Origin: Weissella kandleri
GTDB lineage: Bacteria > Bacillota > Bacilli > Lactobacillales > Lactobacillaceae
Assembly: GCF_001438705.1 (NCBI RefSeq)
Contig: NZ_JQBP01000003.1
Coordinates: 96,610-160,609, forward strand
Direction: 5' to 3'
Length of the DNA: 64,000 bases
The translations under genes and the position numbers were made by a program. Below, in pieces: positions 43,611 to 52,625 of this stretch. The notes beneath the pieces are model-generated. The model did not search any database, had not been told where the DNA came from, and saw only the letters and a list, made by a program, of their open reading frames with translations. Positions within the stretch are counted from its first letter, which is position 1. Each line of letters begins with the position of its first letter.

Positions 43611-44729
43611 TTATTCCCCGTATAAATCTAAAGTAATCTCATCAAAATTGACTGGTGCTAAATTTTGGGCGGTTAGTCCAAGCAAACGGATCGGTTGTTG
43701 GTATCCGCCTATTTCTTCCCATAAATCCAAAGCTAGATTATATAAAATATCTACTTGGTTCATTATAAAGTCCGTTTCCGTTATTCGTCTAGTCTCAGTT
43801 TTGAAATCATCATCACGCATCTTCAATACTATCGTCTTACAATGAAAATGAGCTTGAATTAAATCTTGCTGCAATCGTATAGCTAGCTCCCGCAAGGCAT
43901 CTAAAATTTCTTCCTCATTATCTAATGGTGGACCATAAGTGCGCTCATTGCCTAACGACTTCCGTTGCCGGTTACCCTGAACTTGCCGATCATCGACGCC
44001 ACGAATTCGCAAGTATAAATCATATCCCAATTTACCAAAATGGCTCGCCAAATCAGTTTGCTTTTGCGCAAAAAGATCACGCCCCGTGTAAATACCAAGT
44101 TGGTGCATCACTGGTAAAGTTTTTTTGCCCACGCCGCGCACATCTTCAATCGGCAACGCATCTAAAAATATCCGAACATCTGATGAGCCAACAAACGTAA
44201 AGCCCTCGGGTTTATTATGCTCTGATGCTAATTTGGCTAAAAATTTATTAAATGAAACTCCCACAGAAGAAGTCAACTTAAGTTCTTCATAAATGGTCTG
44301 CTGTAAATGATGGGCTAACTCCACACTTGATGAAAAATCCAATTGGTGCCCCGTTACATCTAAATACGCCTCATCAAATGCAACTGGTTCAACTAAGTCA
44401 GTATAACGATGAAAAATGACATGCACTTGCTTGGAAACTGTTTTATATAGTTTGAAATCAGGTTGAACAAAATGTGCGTCCGGCGCTAATTTTAAAGCTT
44501 CGTTTGAACTCATGGCCGAGTGAACGCCCAAACGACGTGCTGCATAATTTGCAGTCGCTACGACTCCACGACCACCATTTTTGCGCGGATCACTCCCGAT
44601 GATTAAAATTTCATTCCGATATTCGGGGTGTTCGCGCATTTCAACTTGCGCGTAAAAAGCATCCATATCCACATGAATAATCTGACGTTCTGTATTCAAG
44701 ACAACCGGTACTTCTAACAAATCTGCCAA
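43611..44729 (-). CDS. dinB: DNA polymerase IV (Y family)
   Basis: This is an error-prone translesion polymerase without proofreading. The 372 residues show HVDMDAFYAQVEMREHPEYR near residue 20, with the first catalytic Asp; VATANYAARRLGVHSAM near 55; FDEAYLDVTG near 115 with the second acidic pair; and VGVSFNKFLAKLASEHNKP. A helix-hairpin-helix (VRGVGKKTLPVMHQLG) and a C-terminal little-finger domain follow. The C-terminal tail has no obvious beta-clamp motif that I can name with confidence. The gene stands alone between nrnA and yajC. I did not find a clear LexA box upstream. Confidence 0.95.
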   Translation of the reverse strand: MADLLEVPVVLNTERQIIHVDMDAFYAQVEMREHPEYRNEILIIGSDPRKNGGRGVVATANYAARRLGVHSAMSSNEALKLAPDAHFVQPDFKLYKTVSKQVHVIFHRYTDLVEPVAFDEAYLDVTGHQLDFSSSVELAHHLQQTIYEELKLTSSVGVSFNKFLAKLASEHNKPEGFTFVGSSDVRIFLDALPIEDVRGVGKKTLPVMHQLGIYTGRDLFAQKQTDLASHFGKLGYDLYLRIRGVDDRQVQGNRQRKSLGNERTYGPPLDNEEEILDALRELAIRLQQDLIQAHFHCKTIVLKMRDDDFKTETRRITETDFIMNQVDILYNLALDLWEEIGGYQQPIRLLGLTAQNLAPVNFDEITLDLYGE

Positions 44730-44814
44730 AATCTGCTACCCCCACGCTCATATTCAACTTGTTGGTCACTTTAAGCATTTTAACATTAATTTATTCCTAA
44801 TTCATCCAAATAAT

Positions 44815-44852
44815 AAAAAGGCTTAGACTTATCAGCATGATAAATCTAAACC
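44815..44852 (-). terminator. Intrinsic terminator after yajC
   Basis: A 15-bp stem with a G-U pair and one mismatch (GGTTTAGATTTATCA with TGATAAGTCTAAGCC on the minus strand) is followed by TTTTTATT. Confidence 0.9.
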
Positions 44853-44875
44853 CATCATTTAACCTTACAGTTTAA

Positions 44876-45202
44876 TTAATCTTCTTGATCCGTATGCTTA
44901 TCTTCTTCGACTGGTACCGTCGTAGTTGTAGCTTCAGGCGCAGCTGTGGCTGGCGTTACAACATTCTTAATCGCTGACCGTTCAAAAGTAAGCAACACTC
45001 CATCGGCGTCCAAGGTAATTGTTTTTTCATCAGAGTGATCAATCACACCATGTAATCCACCGATAGTGACAACTTCTGTCCCTGGTTGCAATTGTTGTAA
45101 CATCTCTTGATGCTTCTTAGCTGCCTTTTGTTGTGGACGCACCATCATGAAGTACATCAAGGCCAAGAAAACGATAAAAATCAAAATACTATTCATTTGC
45201 AT
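44876..45202 (-). CDS. yajC: Preprotein translocase subunit YajC
   Basis: This 108-residue small membrane protein is an accessory of the SecDF complex. A single N-terminal membrane helix (residues about 5-20, ILIFIVFLALMYFMMVRPQQK) is followed by the conserved cytosolic stretch LQPGTEVVTIGGLHGVI near 40 and a Thr/Glu-rich disordered tail. The MVRPQQK motif after the helix is the family hallmark. It follows tgt after 22 bases, as in most Firmicutes (queA-tgt-yajC), and a strong terminator ends the transcript. Confidence 0.94.
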   Translation of the reverse strand: MQMNSILIFIVFLALMYFMMVRPQQKAAKKHQEMLQQLQPGTEVVTIGGLHGVIDHSDEKTITLDADGVLLTFERSAIKNVVTPATAAPEATTTTVPVEEDKHTDQED

Positions 45203-45223
45203 TATTTAAATCTCCTATAACTT

Positions 45224-46438
45224 TTAGAATAGACGGGCATTTGGCTTATTATAACCATAATCTTCAAGAACTTGTTCTCTAAATTCTATTAATTCATCAT
45301 TATAAATAGCTTCACGCATCTCTTCCATTAACTTTAACAGATATCGCAAATTATGAACAGACGCAATATTTTGACCTAATAATTCATTAGCCTTAAATAA
45401 ATGATGCAAATAGGCCTTTGTAAAGTTTTGTGAACCATAGTCTTCTGTATCTGCGTCAATTAGACTAAAGTCATCTTTATATCTACCATTTGTAATAACA
45501 ATCCGGCCGTTCTTAGTCATTAATGACCCATTCCGTGCAATCCGAGTTGGTAAGACACAATCAAACATATCAATCCCACGAATCGCCGAATCAATTAAGG
45601 AATCAGGCGCCGCCACCCCCATCAAATAACGGGGCTTGTCAGCAGGCATCCAATCAACGGTAAAGTCTAAGACTCGATTCATTTCCTCTTTTGATTCACC
45701 CACAGACAAACCACCCACAGCATACCCAGGCAAGTCAAGATCAACTAACCCTTCAGCAGACAAACGTCGCAAATCTTTAAACCCAGCCCCTTGGATAATT
45801 CCAAATAAGGCTTGATCATTTGGGCGGGCATGGGCGATTTTAGCGCGCTTGGCCCAGCGTGTCGTCCGTTCAACGGAGTTTTTAACGTAATCATACGTTT
45901 CAAAATAAGGAATCGCCTCGTCCAATTGCATCATCACATCTGAACCCAAATTATTTTGAATGCGCATAGCCACTTCGGGAGACAAAAACATCGAAGCCCC
46001 ATCAACGTGGTTTTTAAAATCGACCCCTTCTTCAGAAATTTTATTATTTTTAGCTAATGACCAAACTTGAAACCCACCAGAATCTGTCAAAATGGGGCCA
46101 TTCCATTGCATAAATTTATGCAAACCACCCGCTTTAGCAATCAAATCATCCCCAGGACGGACCCATAAATGATATGTGTTCGACAAAATAAATTGCGTAT
46201 TAATAGCTTCCAAATCACGGGGAGACACATTTTTAACTGAAGCTTGGGTCCCAACCGGCATAAACATCGGTGTGTGCACAATCCCATGGCGTGTGTAAAT
46301 TCGGCCTAACCGGGCGCCCGTATGCTTTTCTACATGTAATAATTCATAAATAACTGGTCGATCTGGATCATTCAAATATTCTTCTTTTAATGGATATTTT
46401 TCCATTAAGAATTGATCAAACTTACTATATTGTTGCAT
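45224..46438 (-). CDS. tgt: tRNA-guanine transglycosylase Tgt (lacks zinc cysteines)
   Basis: Tgt swaps guanine 34 of tRNAs with GUN anticodons for preQ1 or queuine. The 404 residues keep [12 protein letters not shown], the base-recognition and catalytic Asp119 in [11 protein letters not shown], the nucleophile Asp293 in [13 protein letters not shown], and GGLSVGES. Odd points: the CxCxxC zinc motif is fully replaced (Thr331, Asp333, Ser336) while its His partner remains (His362); the substrate-pocket Cys of FDEC is Ala175; QGG is QGA; and about 24 extra N-terminal residues precede the conserved start. The start at 46438 has GGGAG upstream. It lies in the normal queA-tgt-yajC order, so it is a real, intact gene. 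Confidence 0.9.
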   Translation of the reverse strand: MQQYSKFDQFLMEKYPLKEEYLNDPDRPVIYELLHVEKHTGARLGRIYTRHGIVHTPMFMPVGTQASVKNVSPRDLEAINTQFILSNTYHLWVRPGDDLIAKAGGLHKFMQWNGPILTDSGGFQVWSLAKNNKISEEGVDFKNHVDGASMFLSPEVAMRIQNNLGSDVMMQLDEAIPYFETYDYVKNSVERTTRWAKRAKIAHARPNDQALFGIIQGAGFKDLRRLSAEGLVDLDLPGYAVGGLSVGESKEEMNRVLDFTVDWMPADKPRYLMGVAAPDSLIDSAIRGIDMFDCVLPTRIARNGSLMTKNGRIVITNGRYKDDFSLIDADTEDYGSQNFTKAYLHHLFKANELLGQNIASVHNLRYLLKLMEEMREAIYNDELIEFREQVLEDYGYNKPNARLF

Positions 46439-46447
46439 AATTTCTCC

Positions 46448-47494
46448 CTAACGATAGATAAACATCGCATCACCAAATGAAAAGAACCGATAGCGTTCTT
46501 CAATTGCATGCTGATAAGCATTTAAAATATTTTCCCGGCCAGTAAAGGCTGCGACTAACATCACTAATGTTGACTTAGGTAAGTGGAAGTTAGTAATAAA
46601 AGCATCAACCACCGCCCATTGATAACCTGGCTTAATAAAAATGTCAGTCCAACCTGAATCCGCCTGTAAAACACCATTAAACTTCGATCCAATCGTCTCC
46701 AAAGTCCGAATGGAAGTCGTTCCCGTCGCGATAATACGACCACCATTTGCGTGCACTTCATTTAAAGTATCTGCTGCCGCTTGACTTAACTGATAGAATT
46801 CAGAATGCATTTTGTGCTCATTTAAATTATTCGTTTCAACAGGACGGAACGTTCCTAAACCAACATGCAGGGTTAATTCGACTAGCTTAACCCCTTTGGC
46901 TTCCACCTTAGCTAACAATTCTGGCGTCCAGTGGAGTCCAGCGGTTGGGGCCGCGGCGGAACCATTTACCTTGGAATAAACCGTCTGATAGCGTTCTTGA
47001 TCATCCAATTTTTCCTTAATATACGGAGGTAAAGGCATCTCACCTAATGATTCCAAAACTTCTAAGAAAATTCCATCATAATGGAATTCCACCATCCGGC
47101 CCCCATGCTCTAATTCCTCTACTACCGTCGCAGTTAGTTCACCGTTTCCAAAAGAAATTTGGGCACCTACAGGGTACTTCCGCGCCGGCTTAACTAACGT
47201 CTCCCACACGTCTCCATGATCTTGACGCAACATTAAGACTTCAACATTCCCCCCTGTATCTGGTCGAATCCCATGCAATCGCGCAGGTAGGACTCGCGAA
47301 TTATTCATCACAATTGCATCCCCAGGGTTTAAATAATCTAAAATGTCATAAAAATGGCGATCTTCCATTGCTCCTGTATCAGCATTCAATGTTAATAAAC
47401 GTGAGCTGTCACGTTGTTTTAATGGTGTTTGCGCAATCAACTCTTGTGGCAAATCATAATCAAAATCATCTAAAGTATATTCTGGTAAACTCAT
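46448..47494 (-). CDS. queA: S-adenosylmethionine:tRNA ribosyltransferase-isomerase QueA
   Basis: QueA transfers the ribosyl part of S-adenosylmethionine to preQ1 in tRNA, giving epoxyqueuosine. The 348 residues begin [18 protein letters not shown] and include RDSSRLL near 28, [12 protein letters not shown] near 64, [16 protein letters not shown] near 170, [11 protein letters not shown] near 205, and [16 protein letters not shown] near 308, all family marks. The ATG overlaps the ruvB stop by 4 bases (ATGA). It acts directly after Tgt, encoded next. Presence of an intact QueA suggests that the altered Tgt still delivers preQ1-type bases. Confidence 0.96.
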   Translation of the reverse strand: MSLPEYTLDDFDYDLPQELIAQTPLKQRDSSRLLTLNADTGAMEDRHFYDILDYLNPGDAIVMNNSRVLPARLHGIRPDTGGNVEVLMLRQDHGDVWETLVKPARKYPVGAQISFGNGELTATVVEELEHGGRMVEFHYDGIFLEVLESLGEMPLPPYIKEKLDDQERYQTVYSKVNGSAAAPTAGLHWTPELLAKVEAKGVKLVELTLHVGLGTFRPVETNNLNEHKMHSEFYQLSQAAADTLNEVHANGGRIIATGTTSIRTLETIGSKFNGVLQADSGWTDIFIKPGYQWAVVDAFITNFHLPKSTLVMLVAAFTGRENILNAYQHAIEERYRFFSFGDAMFIYR

Positions 47495-48507
47495 TTTATA
47501 TCTTCTTTCTTTGGATCATCCAAACCTAAATGCTCATATGCTAGTCGTGTGACTACGCGTCCTCGTGCAGTCCGCTTGATAAAACCAATTTGCAACAAAT
47601 ATGGTTCATACATTTCTTCTAATGTATCAACTTCTTCGCCAATATTAGCCGCTAGCGTTTTAATGCCGACGGGACCACCATCATAATAATTAATAATTGT
47701 CGTTAGTAGCTTCAAATCGACTTGATCCAAGCCTGACTGATCAATATTTAATAATCCTAAGGCGTAGTCCACCATGGCTTGGTCAATTTCATCTTGTCCT
47801 TGCACCATGGCAAAATCTCGGACCCGTCTTAGTAAACGATTGGCAATTCGTGGCGTCCCATGTGCCCGCTTGGCCAACGCCTGCGCACCTTTTTCTCCGA
47901 TTTGAGTTTGGAAAAATTGCGCTGAACGCGAAATAATCGTCATTAATTCAGAATCAGTATAATAATTCATATGCTCAACAATTCCAAAACGATCCCGAAG
48001 CGGCTGTGACAACATCCCGGCCCGCGTAGTCGCTCCTATCAAGGTAAACGGTGGTAGCGGAAAATGAACCGGGTGCGAAGTTTCCCCCTCACCGACAATA
48101 ATATCTACATAGTAATCTTCCATCGCCGAGTAAAGCATCTCTTCCACTGTTTTGGGCAAGCGATGAATTTCATCAATAAATAAAATATCGCCCGGCTGTA
48201 ATTCATTTAATAAGGCTAATAAGTCACCTTGCTTTTCAATGACTGGTCCGGTGGTTGTTTTAATATTGACGCCCATTTCATTGGCAATCACTAACGCCAA
48301 AGTTGTCTTCCCTAAACCAGGTGGTCCATATAACAAAACATGATCTAATGCCTCTTCACGTTGCTGTGCCGCTTGAATATAAACTTGCAGACGATTTTTT
48401 AAAGCATTTTGACCAATATATTCTTGTAACTTTTGCGGACGTAATGATTGTTCTACTTGGGCTTCGACCGCATTTTCCGTTGTCTGATCTAAAATCCCAT
48501 CATCCAT
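47491..48507 (-). CDS. ruvB: Holliday junction helicase subunit RuvB
   Basis: RuvB is the hexameric AAA+ motor that drives branch migration together with RuvA. The 338 residues show [12 protein letters not shown] near 27, Walker [22 protein letters not shown] near 60, Walker [13 protein letters not shown] near 106, the sensor [18 protein letters not shown] near 158, arginine-finger region, and a C-terminal winged helix with [21 protein letters not shown] precedes the ATG. It follows ruvA after 12 bases and is coupled to queA. Confidence 0.97.
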   Translation of the reverse strand: MDDGILDQTTENAVEAQVEQSLRPQKLQEYIGQNALKNRLQVYIQAAQQREEALDHVLLYGPPGLGKTTLALVIANEMGVNIKTTTGPVIEKQGDLLALLNELQPGDILFIDEIHRLPKTVEEMLYSAMEDYYVDIIVGEGETSHPVHFPLPPFTLIGATTRAGMLSQPLRDRFGIVEHMNYYTDSELMTIISRSAQFFQTQIGEKGAQALAKRAHGTPRIANRLLRRVRDFAMVQGQDEIDQAMVDYALGLLNIDQSGLDQVDLKLLTTIINYYDGGPVGIKTLAANIGEEVDTLEEMYEPYLLQIGFIKRTARGRVVTRLAYEHLGLDDPKKEDIK

Positions 48508-48519
48508 GCTTCACTCCTA

Positions 48520-49113
48520 CTAAACTAATAATTTCAATCCCGCCGAAATATAATCAGAAGTCGTTTTATCGGGCTGCTGTTGCAGCGCTTTCTCAACTTT
48601 TTTAACTTCTCGATCGCCATATCCCAGCGCACGTAAAGCCTCCAATGCATCATCAAGCGCTGGATTAGTTGACACAACTGGTGCCGCGACTCCTTCAATA
48701 TTTTGAAAATCAAATGGTAACTTTGATAAATTATTTTGTAAGTCTAAGACCATTTGTTGTGCTGTTTTTTTACCGATCCCCGGGAATTTCGTCAAATAAT
48801 TAATATTGCCGGCAACAATTGCTTGGACTAACCCCGAATGATCCGCGTTCGCCAAAATCGCCAAGGCACTTTTCGGTCCAATTCCAGAAACAGCTAATAA
48901 TTGATCAAAAAGATTCTTTTCATCAACTGTTTGAAAGCCATACAAAGTAATTGCATCTTCGCGTACCACTTGTTCAACAAATAACTGCACTTCTTGTCCG
49001 ATGGTAAAACGATATGGATTACCCATGACAACCCGATAACCGACGCCTGCTACCTCAATCACTACAAATTTGGGGGCCAAAACGGTAATAATTCCCTTTA
49101 AGTATTCGTACAT
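48520..49113 (-). CDS. ruvA: Holliday junction helicase subunit RuvA
   Basis: RuvA binds Holliday junctions as a tetramer and targets RuvB. The 197 residues comprise an OB-fold (MYEYLKGIITVLAPKFVVIEVAGVGYRV), a helix-hairpin-helix pair with LLAVSGIGPKSALAIL near 72 and LTKFPGIGKKTAQQMVLDL near 105, and a C-terminal UBA-like domain (LDDALEALRALGYGDREVKKV) that contacts RuvB. All domains are present. It has its own extended -10 promoter upstream and leads the ruvA-ruvB-queA-tgt-yajC operon. Confidence 0.96.
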   Translation of the reverse strand: MYEYLKGIITVLAPKFVVIEVAGVGYRVVMGNPYRFTIGQEVQLFVEQVVREDAITLYGFQTVDEKNLFDQLLAVSGIGPKSALAILANADHSGLVQAIVAGNINYLTKFPGIGKKTAQQMVLDLQNNLSKLPFDFQNIEGVAAPVVSTNPALDDALEALRALGYGDREVKKVEKALQQQPDKTTSDYISAGLKLLV

Positions 49114-49144
49114 GCTTTAACTCCTGTTTTTTAATTATAACCTA

Positions 49145-49153
49145 ATTATAGCA
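49145..49153 (-). promoter_or_regulatory. Possible extended -10 promoter of the ruvA operon
   Basis: The minus strand reads TGCTATAAT in the 63-base gap between nhaC and ruvA. A second TATAAT follows 11 bases later. No clear -35 is present; read-through from nhaC is also possible because I see no terminator between the genes. Confidence 0.4.
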
Positions 49154-49176
49154 AGCTCACGAATATTTAACGAGAC

Positions 49177-50538
49177 TTATTTCACAGATCGTTCATCAGG
49201 TAACCCTAAACCTGTCCAGGCTGACAACAATGAAAAAATTGGTGAGAATAAGGCAAAAAAGACATAGGGCGCAAAGGCGCTCACTGAAACACCTAATGCT
49301 TGTGCCGCAAAGCTCCCAGCCACGCCCCACGGTACTAAGTAATTCACCACCGTCCCCGAGTCTTCCAGCCCCCGACTTAAGGCTAAGCGTGAAATTTTTA
49401 AGCTATCAAAAGCCGGTTTCCATAGCTGCCCTGGCAAGATGGTCGCCAAGTACTGCTCACCAATCATAAAATTCGCTCCAATCCCACTTAAAATCAAGCC
49501 AGTCAAAGTACCAGCAGTTGTCTTAATTTTGGCGACCAAAGGTTCCATTAAAGTTTGTAAAACGCGCATCTCAGTCAACACACCGCCCAGGGCTAAGGCA
49601 AACATGATAATAATAATTGTTGACATCATTGGCAGCATCCCTCCACGATTTAACAATCCCGCTAATAAGGAATTATGCACCGACGTATGGTAACCGTTCA
49701 TCAAAAGATCAGCCAAATCTTGGGGTGTATTTTGCACCAAAAATGCTAAAGCCGACACTCCAACGTTCATTAATAGAGTTGGGATGGCGGGGATCCGCAA
49801 AATAGCCATCACTACCAATAAGCCTAGCGGAATCACGCTCCACCACGTAGGATGCAATAATATCATCAACGACGCTAAACTTTGTCCTGCATGACCATGA
49901 TGTCCAAAACCTAACCAGGTAAATAGTAATAATGATACACCCAAAGCTGGTAAAGTGGTCCACATTAAATTACGAATATGTGCGAACAAATCGACTTCAG
50001 CAATTGACGCTGCTAAGTTTGTGGAATCTGACAAAGGTGACGATTTATCACCAAAAATGGCCCCCGATAAAATCGCTCCAGCTACCAACGCTGGCGAAAA
50101 ACCTAAACTTGTTCCAATCCCCATCAAGGCCACCCCAACCGTTCCAATCGTGGTAAAGGCTGATCCAATCACTGATCCAATCACTGCGGTCACTAACACC
50201 GTGCTAGGTAAAAACCAAGTCGCGCTAGCACCCTTAAAGCCGAACCAAACTAAAGTTGGAATCACCCCCGTGGCCATCCATAACGCAATCAACATCCCAA
50301 TCAACAAGAATAAGAACAAAGGGGCCAGCCCTGTCTTTAATCCTGCTAACATCGCAGCTTGCAACTCATCCCAGTGAGCGCCAAATAATCTTAAGAACAA
50401 CATACTAACTAATAAGCTGACTAGCAAGGGAATGTAAGCTGGTAACTTCATCCCGATGATACCTACACTAAATATTATTAAAATCATAACAACTAGTAAA
50501 CCGGCGCCGTTAAAGCCCCATTTCATTTGTTTTTGCAT
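49177..50538 (-). CDS. nhaC: NhaC family Na+/H+ antiporter-type transporter
   Basis: This 453-residue membrane protein has about 11-12 hydrophobic segments. Blocks typical of NhaC are IGMLIALWMATGVIPTLVWFG near 90, ILSGAIFGDKSSPLSDSTNLAA near 165-185, and SGIGANFMIGEQYLATILPGQ near 355. NhaC proteins exchange sodium for protons, but several Lactobacillales members are predicted amino-acid transporters. I chose the ATG at 50538, with GAGGTG seven bases upstream. The gene sits behind a T-box leader, so it responds to an uncharged tRNA, which favours an amino-acid transport role over plain ion exchange. Confidence 0.9.
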   Translation of the reverse strand: MQKQMKWGFNGAGLLVVMILIIFSVGIIGMKLPAYIPLLVSLLVSMLFLRLFGAHWDELQAAMLAGLKTGLAPLFLFLLIGMLIALWMATGVIPTLVWFGFKGASATWFLPSTVLVTAVIGSVIGSAFTTIGTVGVALMGIGTSLGFSPALVAGAILSGAIFGDKSSPLSDSTNLAASIAEVDLFAHIRNLMWTTLPALGVSLLLFTWLGFGHHGHAGQSLASLMILLHPTWWSVIPLGLLVVMAILRIPAIPTLLMNVGVSALAFLVQNTPQDLADLLMNGYHTSVHNSLLAGLLNRGGMLPMMSTIIIIMFALALGGVLTEMRVLQTLMEPLVAKIKTTAGTLTGLILSGIGANFMIGEQYLATILPGQLWKPAFDSLKISRLALSRGLEDSGTVVNYLVPWGVAGSFAAQALGVSVSAFAPYVFFALFSPIFSLLSAWTGLGLPDERSVK

Positions 50539-50626
50539 AACGTTACACCTCACGTTTCCAATCATGCATCAGCCACTAATCTCGCTGACTGCCTCTATAA
50601 AAAAATTTAATCACCCGATTTCTAAA

Positions 50627-50664
50627 TAAAAAACGCCCCAACTACATCAATTGACATAGTTGGG
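50627..50664 (-). terminator. Terminator of the T-box leader
   Basis: CCCAACTA...TAGTTGGGG forms a strong stem on the minus strand followed by CGTTTTTTATTT. It lies directly after the T-box sequence, as required for antitermination control. Confidence 0.88.
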
Positions 50665-50870
50665 ACGAAAGTGATTTCCGCGGTACCACCCGAATTATTC
50701 ACACAAAAGTGAATCTCTTTATTATTTAAAAATTAAAGGGAGTTCTCTAAATAGCGACTGTCTACAAAATACAGCCTATTTAAAAAACTTAATAATTCAA
50801 TTCATTAGCCTGCACTACTCACAGCAACCGTAGTTTCTCTTACATTCAACTAATCAATCTACTGAATATC
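50627..50870 (-). promoter_or_regulatory. T-box riboswitch leader of nhaC
   Basis: The minus strand carries the T-box core GGGTGGTACCGCG (TGGTACCGCG at 50679-50688), which pairs with the tRNA acceptor end, followed by a terminator. Upstream, Stem I elements are visible: AGTAG (50859-50863), an AGAG bulge, the GGTTGCTGTGAG apical loop, then a 12-base 3' arm pairing with GATTGATTAGTT. The specifier loop contains GAATTAT (50792-50798). By analogy with my recollection of tyrS leaders the specifier would be TAT (Tyr); TTA (Leu) is the alternative. The T-box call is firm and the amino acid is tentative. Confidence 0.93.
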
Positions 50871-50873
50871 CCG

Positions 50874-50902
50874 AGTTTACCTGTAATTCAAAACTCTGTC
50901 AA
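50874..50902 (-). promoter_or_regulatory. Promoter of the T-box-controlled nhaC
   Basis: A perfect TTGACA and a TAAACT are spaced 17 bases on the minus strand, just after the dprA stop and directly before the T-box leader. Confidence 0.65.
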
Positions 50903-50931
50903 GCCTCGCCAGTTTTTAATCTAAATTAAAG

Positions 50932-51825
50932 TTAAAACCACCAGTAATGAGCTTTTAACGCCTGCATGACATCTTGAGCATTTAAAACCGGCTCAGCCCC
51001 TTGTTGAATCAATTCATTGCAGCCTTGCGCACAATCATACGTTACCGCGCCAGGCACAGCCAACACACTCCGGTTATTCTGTACAGCTAAGGAGGCTGTA
51101 ATCAAAGATCCAGACTGCCGTCGAGCTTCTACGACCAACGTATTATAACTCAGGCCAGCTAGGATCCGATTCCGTTCCGGAAAATATTGTTTTTGCGGGC
51201 CGACGTCTGGTAAATATTCACTTAAGATTAAGCCTTGTTGACTGATTGCAGATTGTAACGCACGATGACTGGCTGGATAAGTCCGCATCAAGCCCGTCCC
51301 AATTACCGCCACGGTTGATCCGCCGGCTGCCAAGGTTATTTCATGTGCTAAAGCATCCACGCCCCGCGCCAATCCCGAAACAATCACAACCCCTTGCGCG
51401 ACCAACTGGGGCAACCACTGCTGTAAAATCGTCTGACCATAAGCGCCGTTTTGCCTGGCACCCACAACCGTTAAACATGGCTTTTGTAAATAAGTTAAAT
51501 CACCTTGATAAAATAAAACCAACGGAGGATTCCAAATTTCTTTCAGGCGCTTCGGATAAGTTCCATCAAAAATTGTAATATACGGCATGGTTGCTGCCAT
51601 AGATAACAGCTGGGCGCTTAAATCCTCTTGTTGCAAAAATTGCTGCAGCTGATTTCGTTCTGATTTTCGCAAATCACTAACCATTGCCACTTGTAACGCG
51701 TCACACCAATTGGACCAAGCTTGATCAGCGGGCCAAGTCATGCTTTTAAATAATTTATTTTTTTGTGTAAGTCGCACCTGCGTCATTAAAGTGAAAATTA
51801 AAATAAATTGATTTCTTTTCATCAT
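50932..51825 (-). CDS. dprA: DNA-processing protein DprA
   Basis: DprA loads RecA onto incoming single-stranded DNA during transformation. The 297 residues have a short helical N-terminal part, then the Rossmann-like DprA domain: CLTVVGARQNGAYG near 115, VIVSGLARGVDALAHEITLAAGGSTVAVIGTG near 150, YFPERNRILAGLS near 210, and RQSGSLITASLAVQ near 230. I chose the ATG at 51825, preceded by AAGGAG; an earlier in-frame GTG lacks this. It lies after rnhB with a 41-base gap, as in many lactobacilli. topA, its usual downstream neighbour, is replaced by the T-box-nhaC unit. Confidence 0.95.
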   Translation of the reverse strand: MMKRNQFILIFTLMTQVRLTQKNKLFKSMTWPADQAWSNWCDALQVAMVSDLRKSERNQLQQFLQQEDLSAQLLSMAATMPYITIFDGTYPKRLKEIWNPPLVLFYQGDLTYLQKPCLTVVGARQNGAYGQTILQQWLPQLVAQGVVIVSGLARGVDALAHEITLAAGGSTVAVIGTGLMRTYPASHRALQSAISQQGLILSEYLPDVGPQKQYFPERNRILAGLSYNTLVVEARRQSGSLITASLAVQNNRSVLAVPGAVTYDCAQGCNELIQQGAEPVLNAQDVMQALKAHYWWF

Positions 51826-51866
51826 TGAGTTCTCCTTATTCAAAAAGAACCCAATCATCGAAATTA

Positions 51867-52625
51867 TCACAATCTTTTTTTTACCGGCGCAAACGTTTTA
51901 CGATGAAGTGGTGTCACACCCAATTGATCAAGCGCCGCTAAATGCTCTTGGGTACCATAACCAGCATTTTTTTCAAACCCATAGCCTGGATACTTATCGA
52001 CATAAGTTGCCATCAATCGATCTCGATAATCTTTGGCCAAAATACTAGCGGCGCCAATACTAATGCTCCGGTCATCCCCTTTAATCAAACTAGTCTGGGG
52101 GATTTCAACATCTAGTTCCATCGCATCAATCAACAAGGCTGCTGGCTGTTGCGCTAAATTTTGATATGCCAGCGTCATGGCTTTTTGTGCGGCTTGATAA
52201 ATATTCAATACATCAATTTCATCCGCCTCCACCACACCAAACGCATAGTCCACAGCTTGCTCCTTAATCTGAGGGACTAAAACTTGCCGCTTCTTTAAAC
52301 TCAATTGCTTTGAATCATGGACTTCCCATAAATCAAAATTTTGATCTAAAACGACTGCCGCAGCGACTACGGGGCCCGCCAAAGGACCACGTCCAACCTC
52401 ATCAATACCTGCCACCAAGTCGCCCGTTTGCCAATAATGCTCTTCAAATTGCAAGCGTTGTTGAAACGCCACTTTTTGATGCACCATTTTTTCCTGACGA
52501 CGTTCATATTGCTGAACCGCCAACTGAACGCCTTGCCGAGGGTCTTGCTTTAATCGTTCTAGCTCTGCGCTAGCGATTGGCTGTTGCAAGCGCGCTTTAA
52601 TCTGTTGAATCGTTTCCCGCATCAT
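51867..52625 (-). CDS. rnhB: Ribonuclease HII
   Basis: RNase HII removes RNA from RNA-DNA hybrids and single ribonucleotides from DNA. The 252 residues have an N-terminal helical extension (about residues 1-70, common in Firmicutes) and the RNase H fold with VAGIDEVGRGPLAGPVVAAAV near 72 (the Asp-Glu pair), DSKQLSLKKR near 105, an LLIDAMELD Asp near 165, and the GSxxAK-type ISIGAASILAKDYRD near 188. The start overlaps the end of rbgA by 29 bases, so the two are translationally coupled; the rbgA-rnhB-dprA order is conserved. Confidence 0.96.
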   Translation of the reverse strand: MMRETIQQIKARLQQPIASAELERLKQDPRQGVQLAVQQYERRQEKMVHQKVAFQQRLQFEEHYWQTGDLVAGIDEVGRGPLAGPVVAAAVVLDQNFDLWEVHDSKQLSLKKRQVLVPQIKEQAVDYAFGVVEADEIDVLNIYQAAQKAMTLAYQNLAQQPAALLIDAMELDVEIPQTSLIKGDDRSISIGAASILAKDYRDRLMATYVDKYPGYGFEKNAGYGTQEHLAALDQLGVTPLHRKTFAPVKKRL

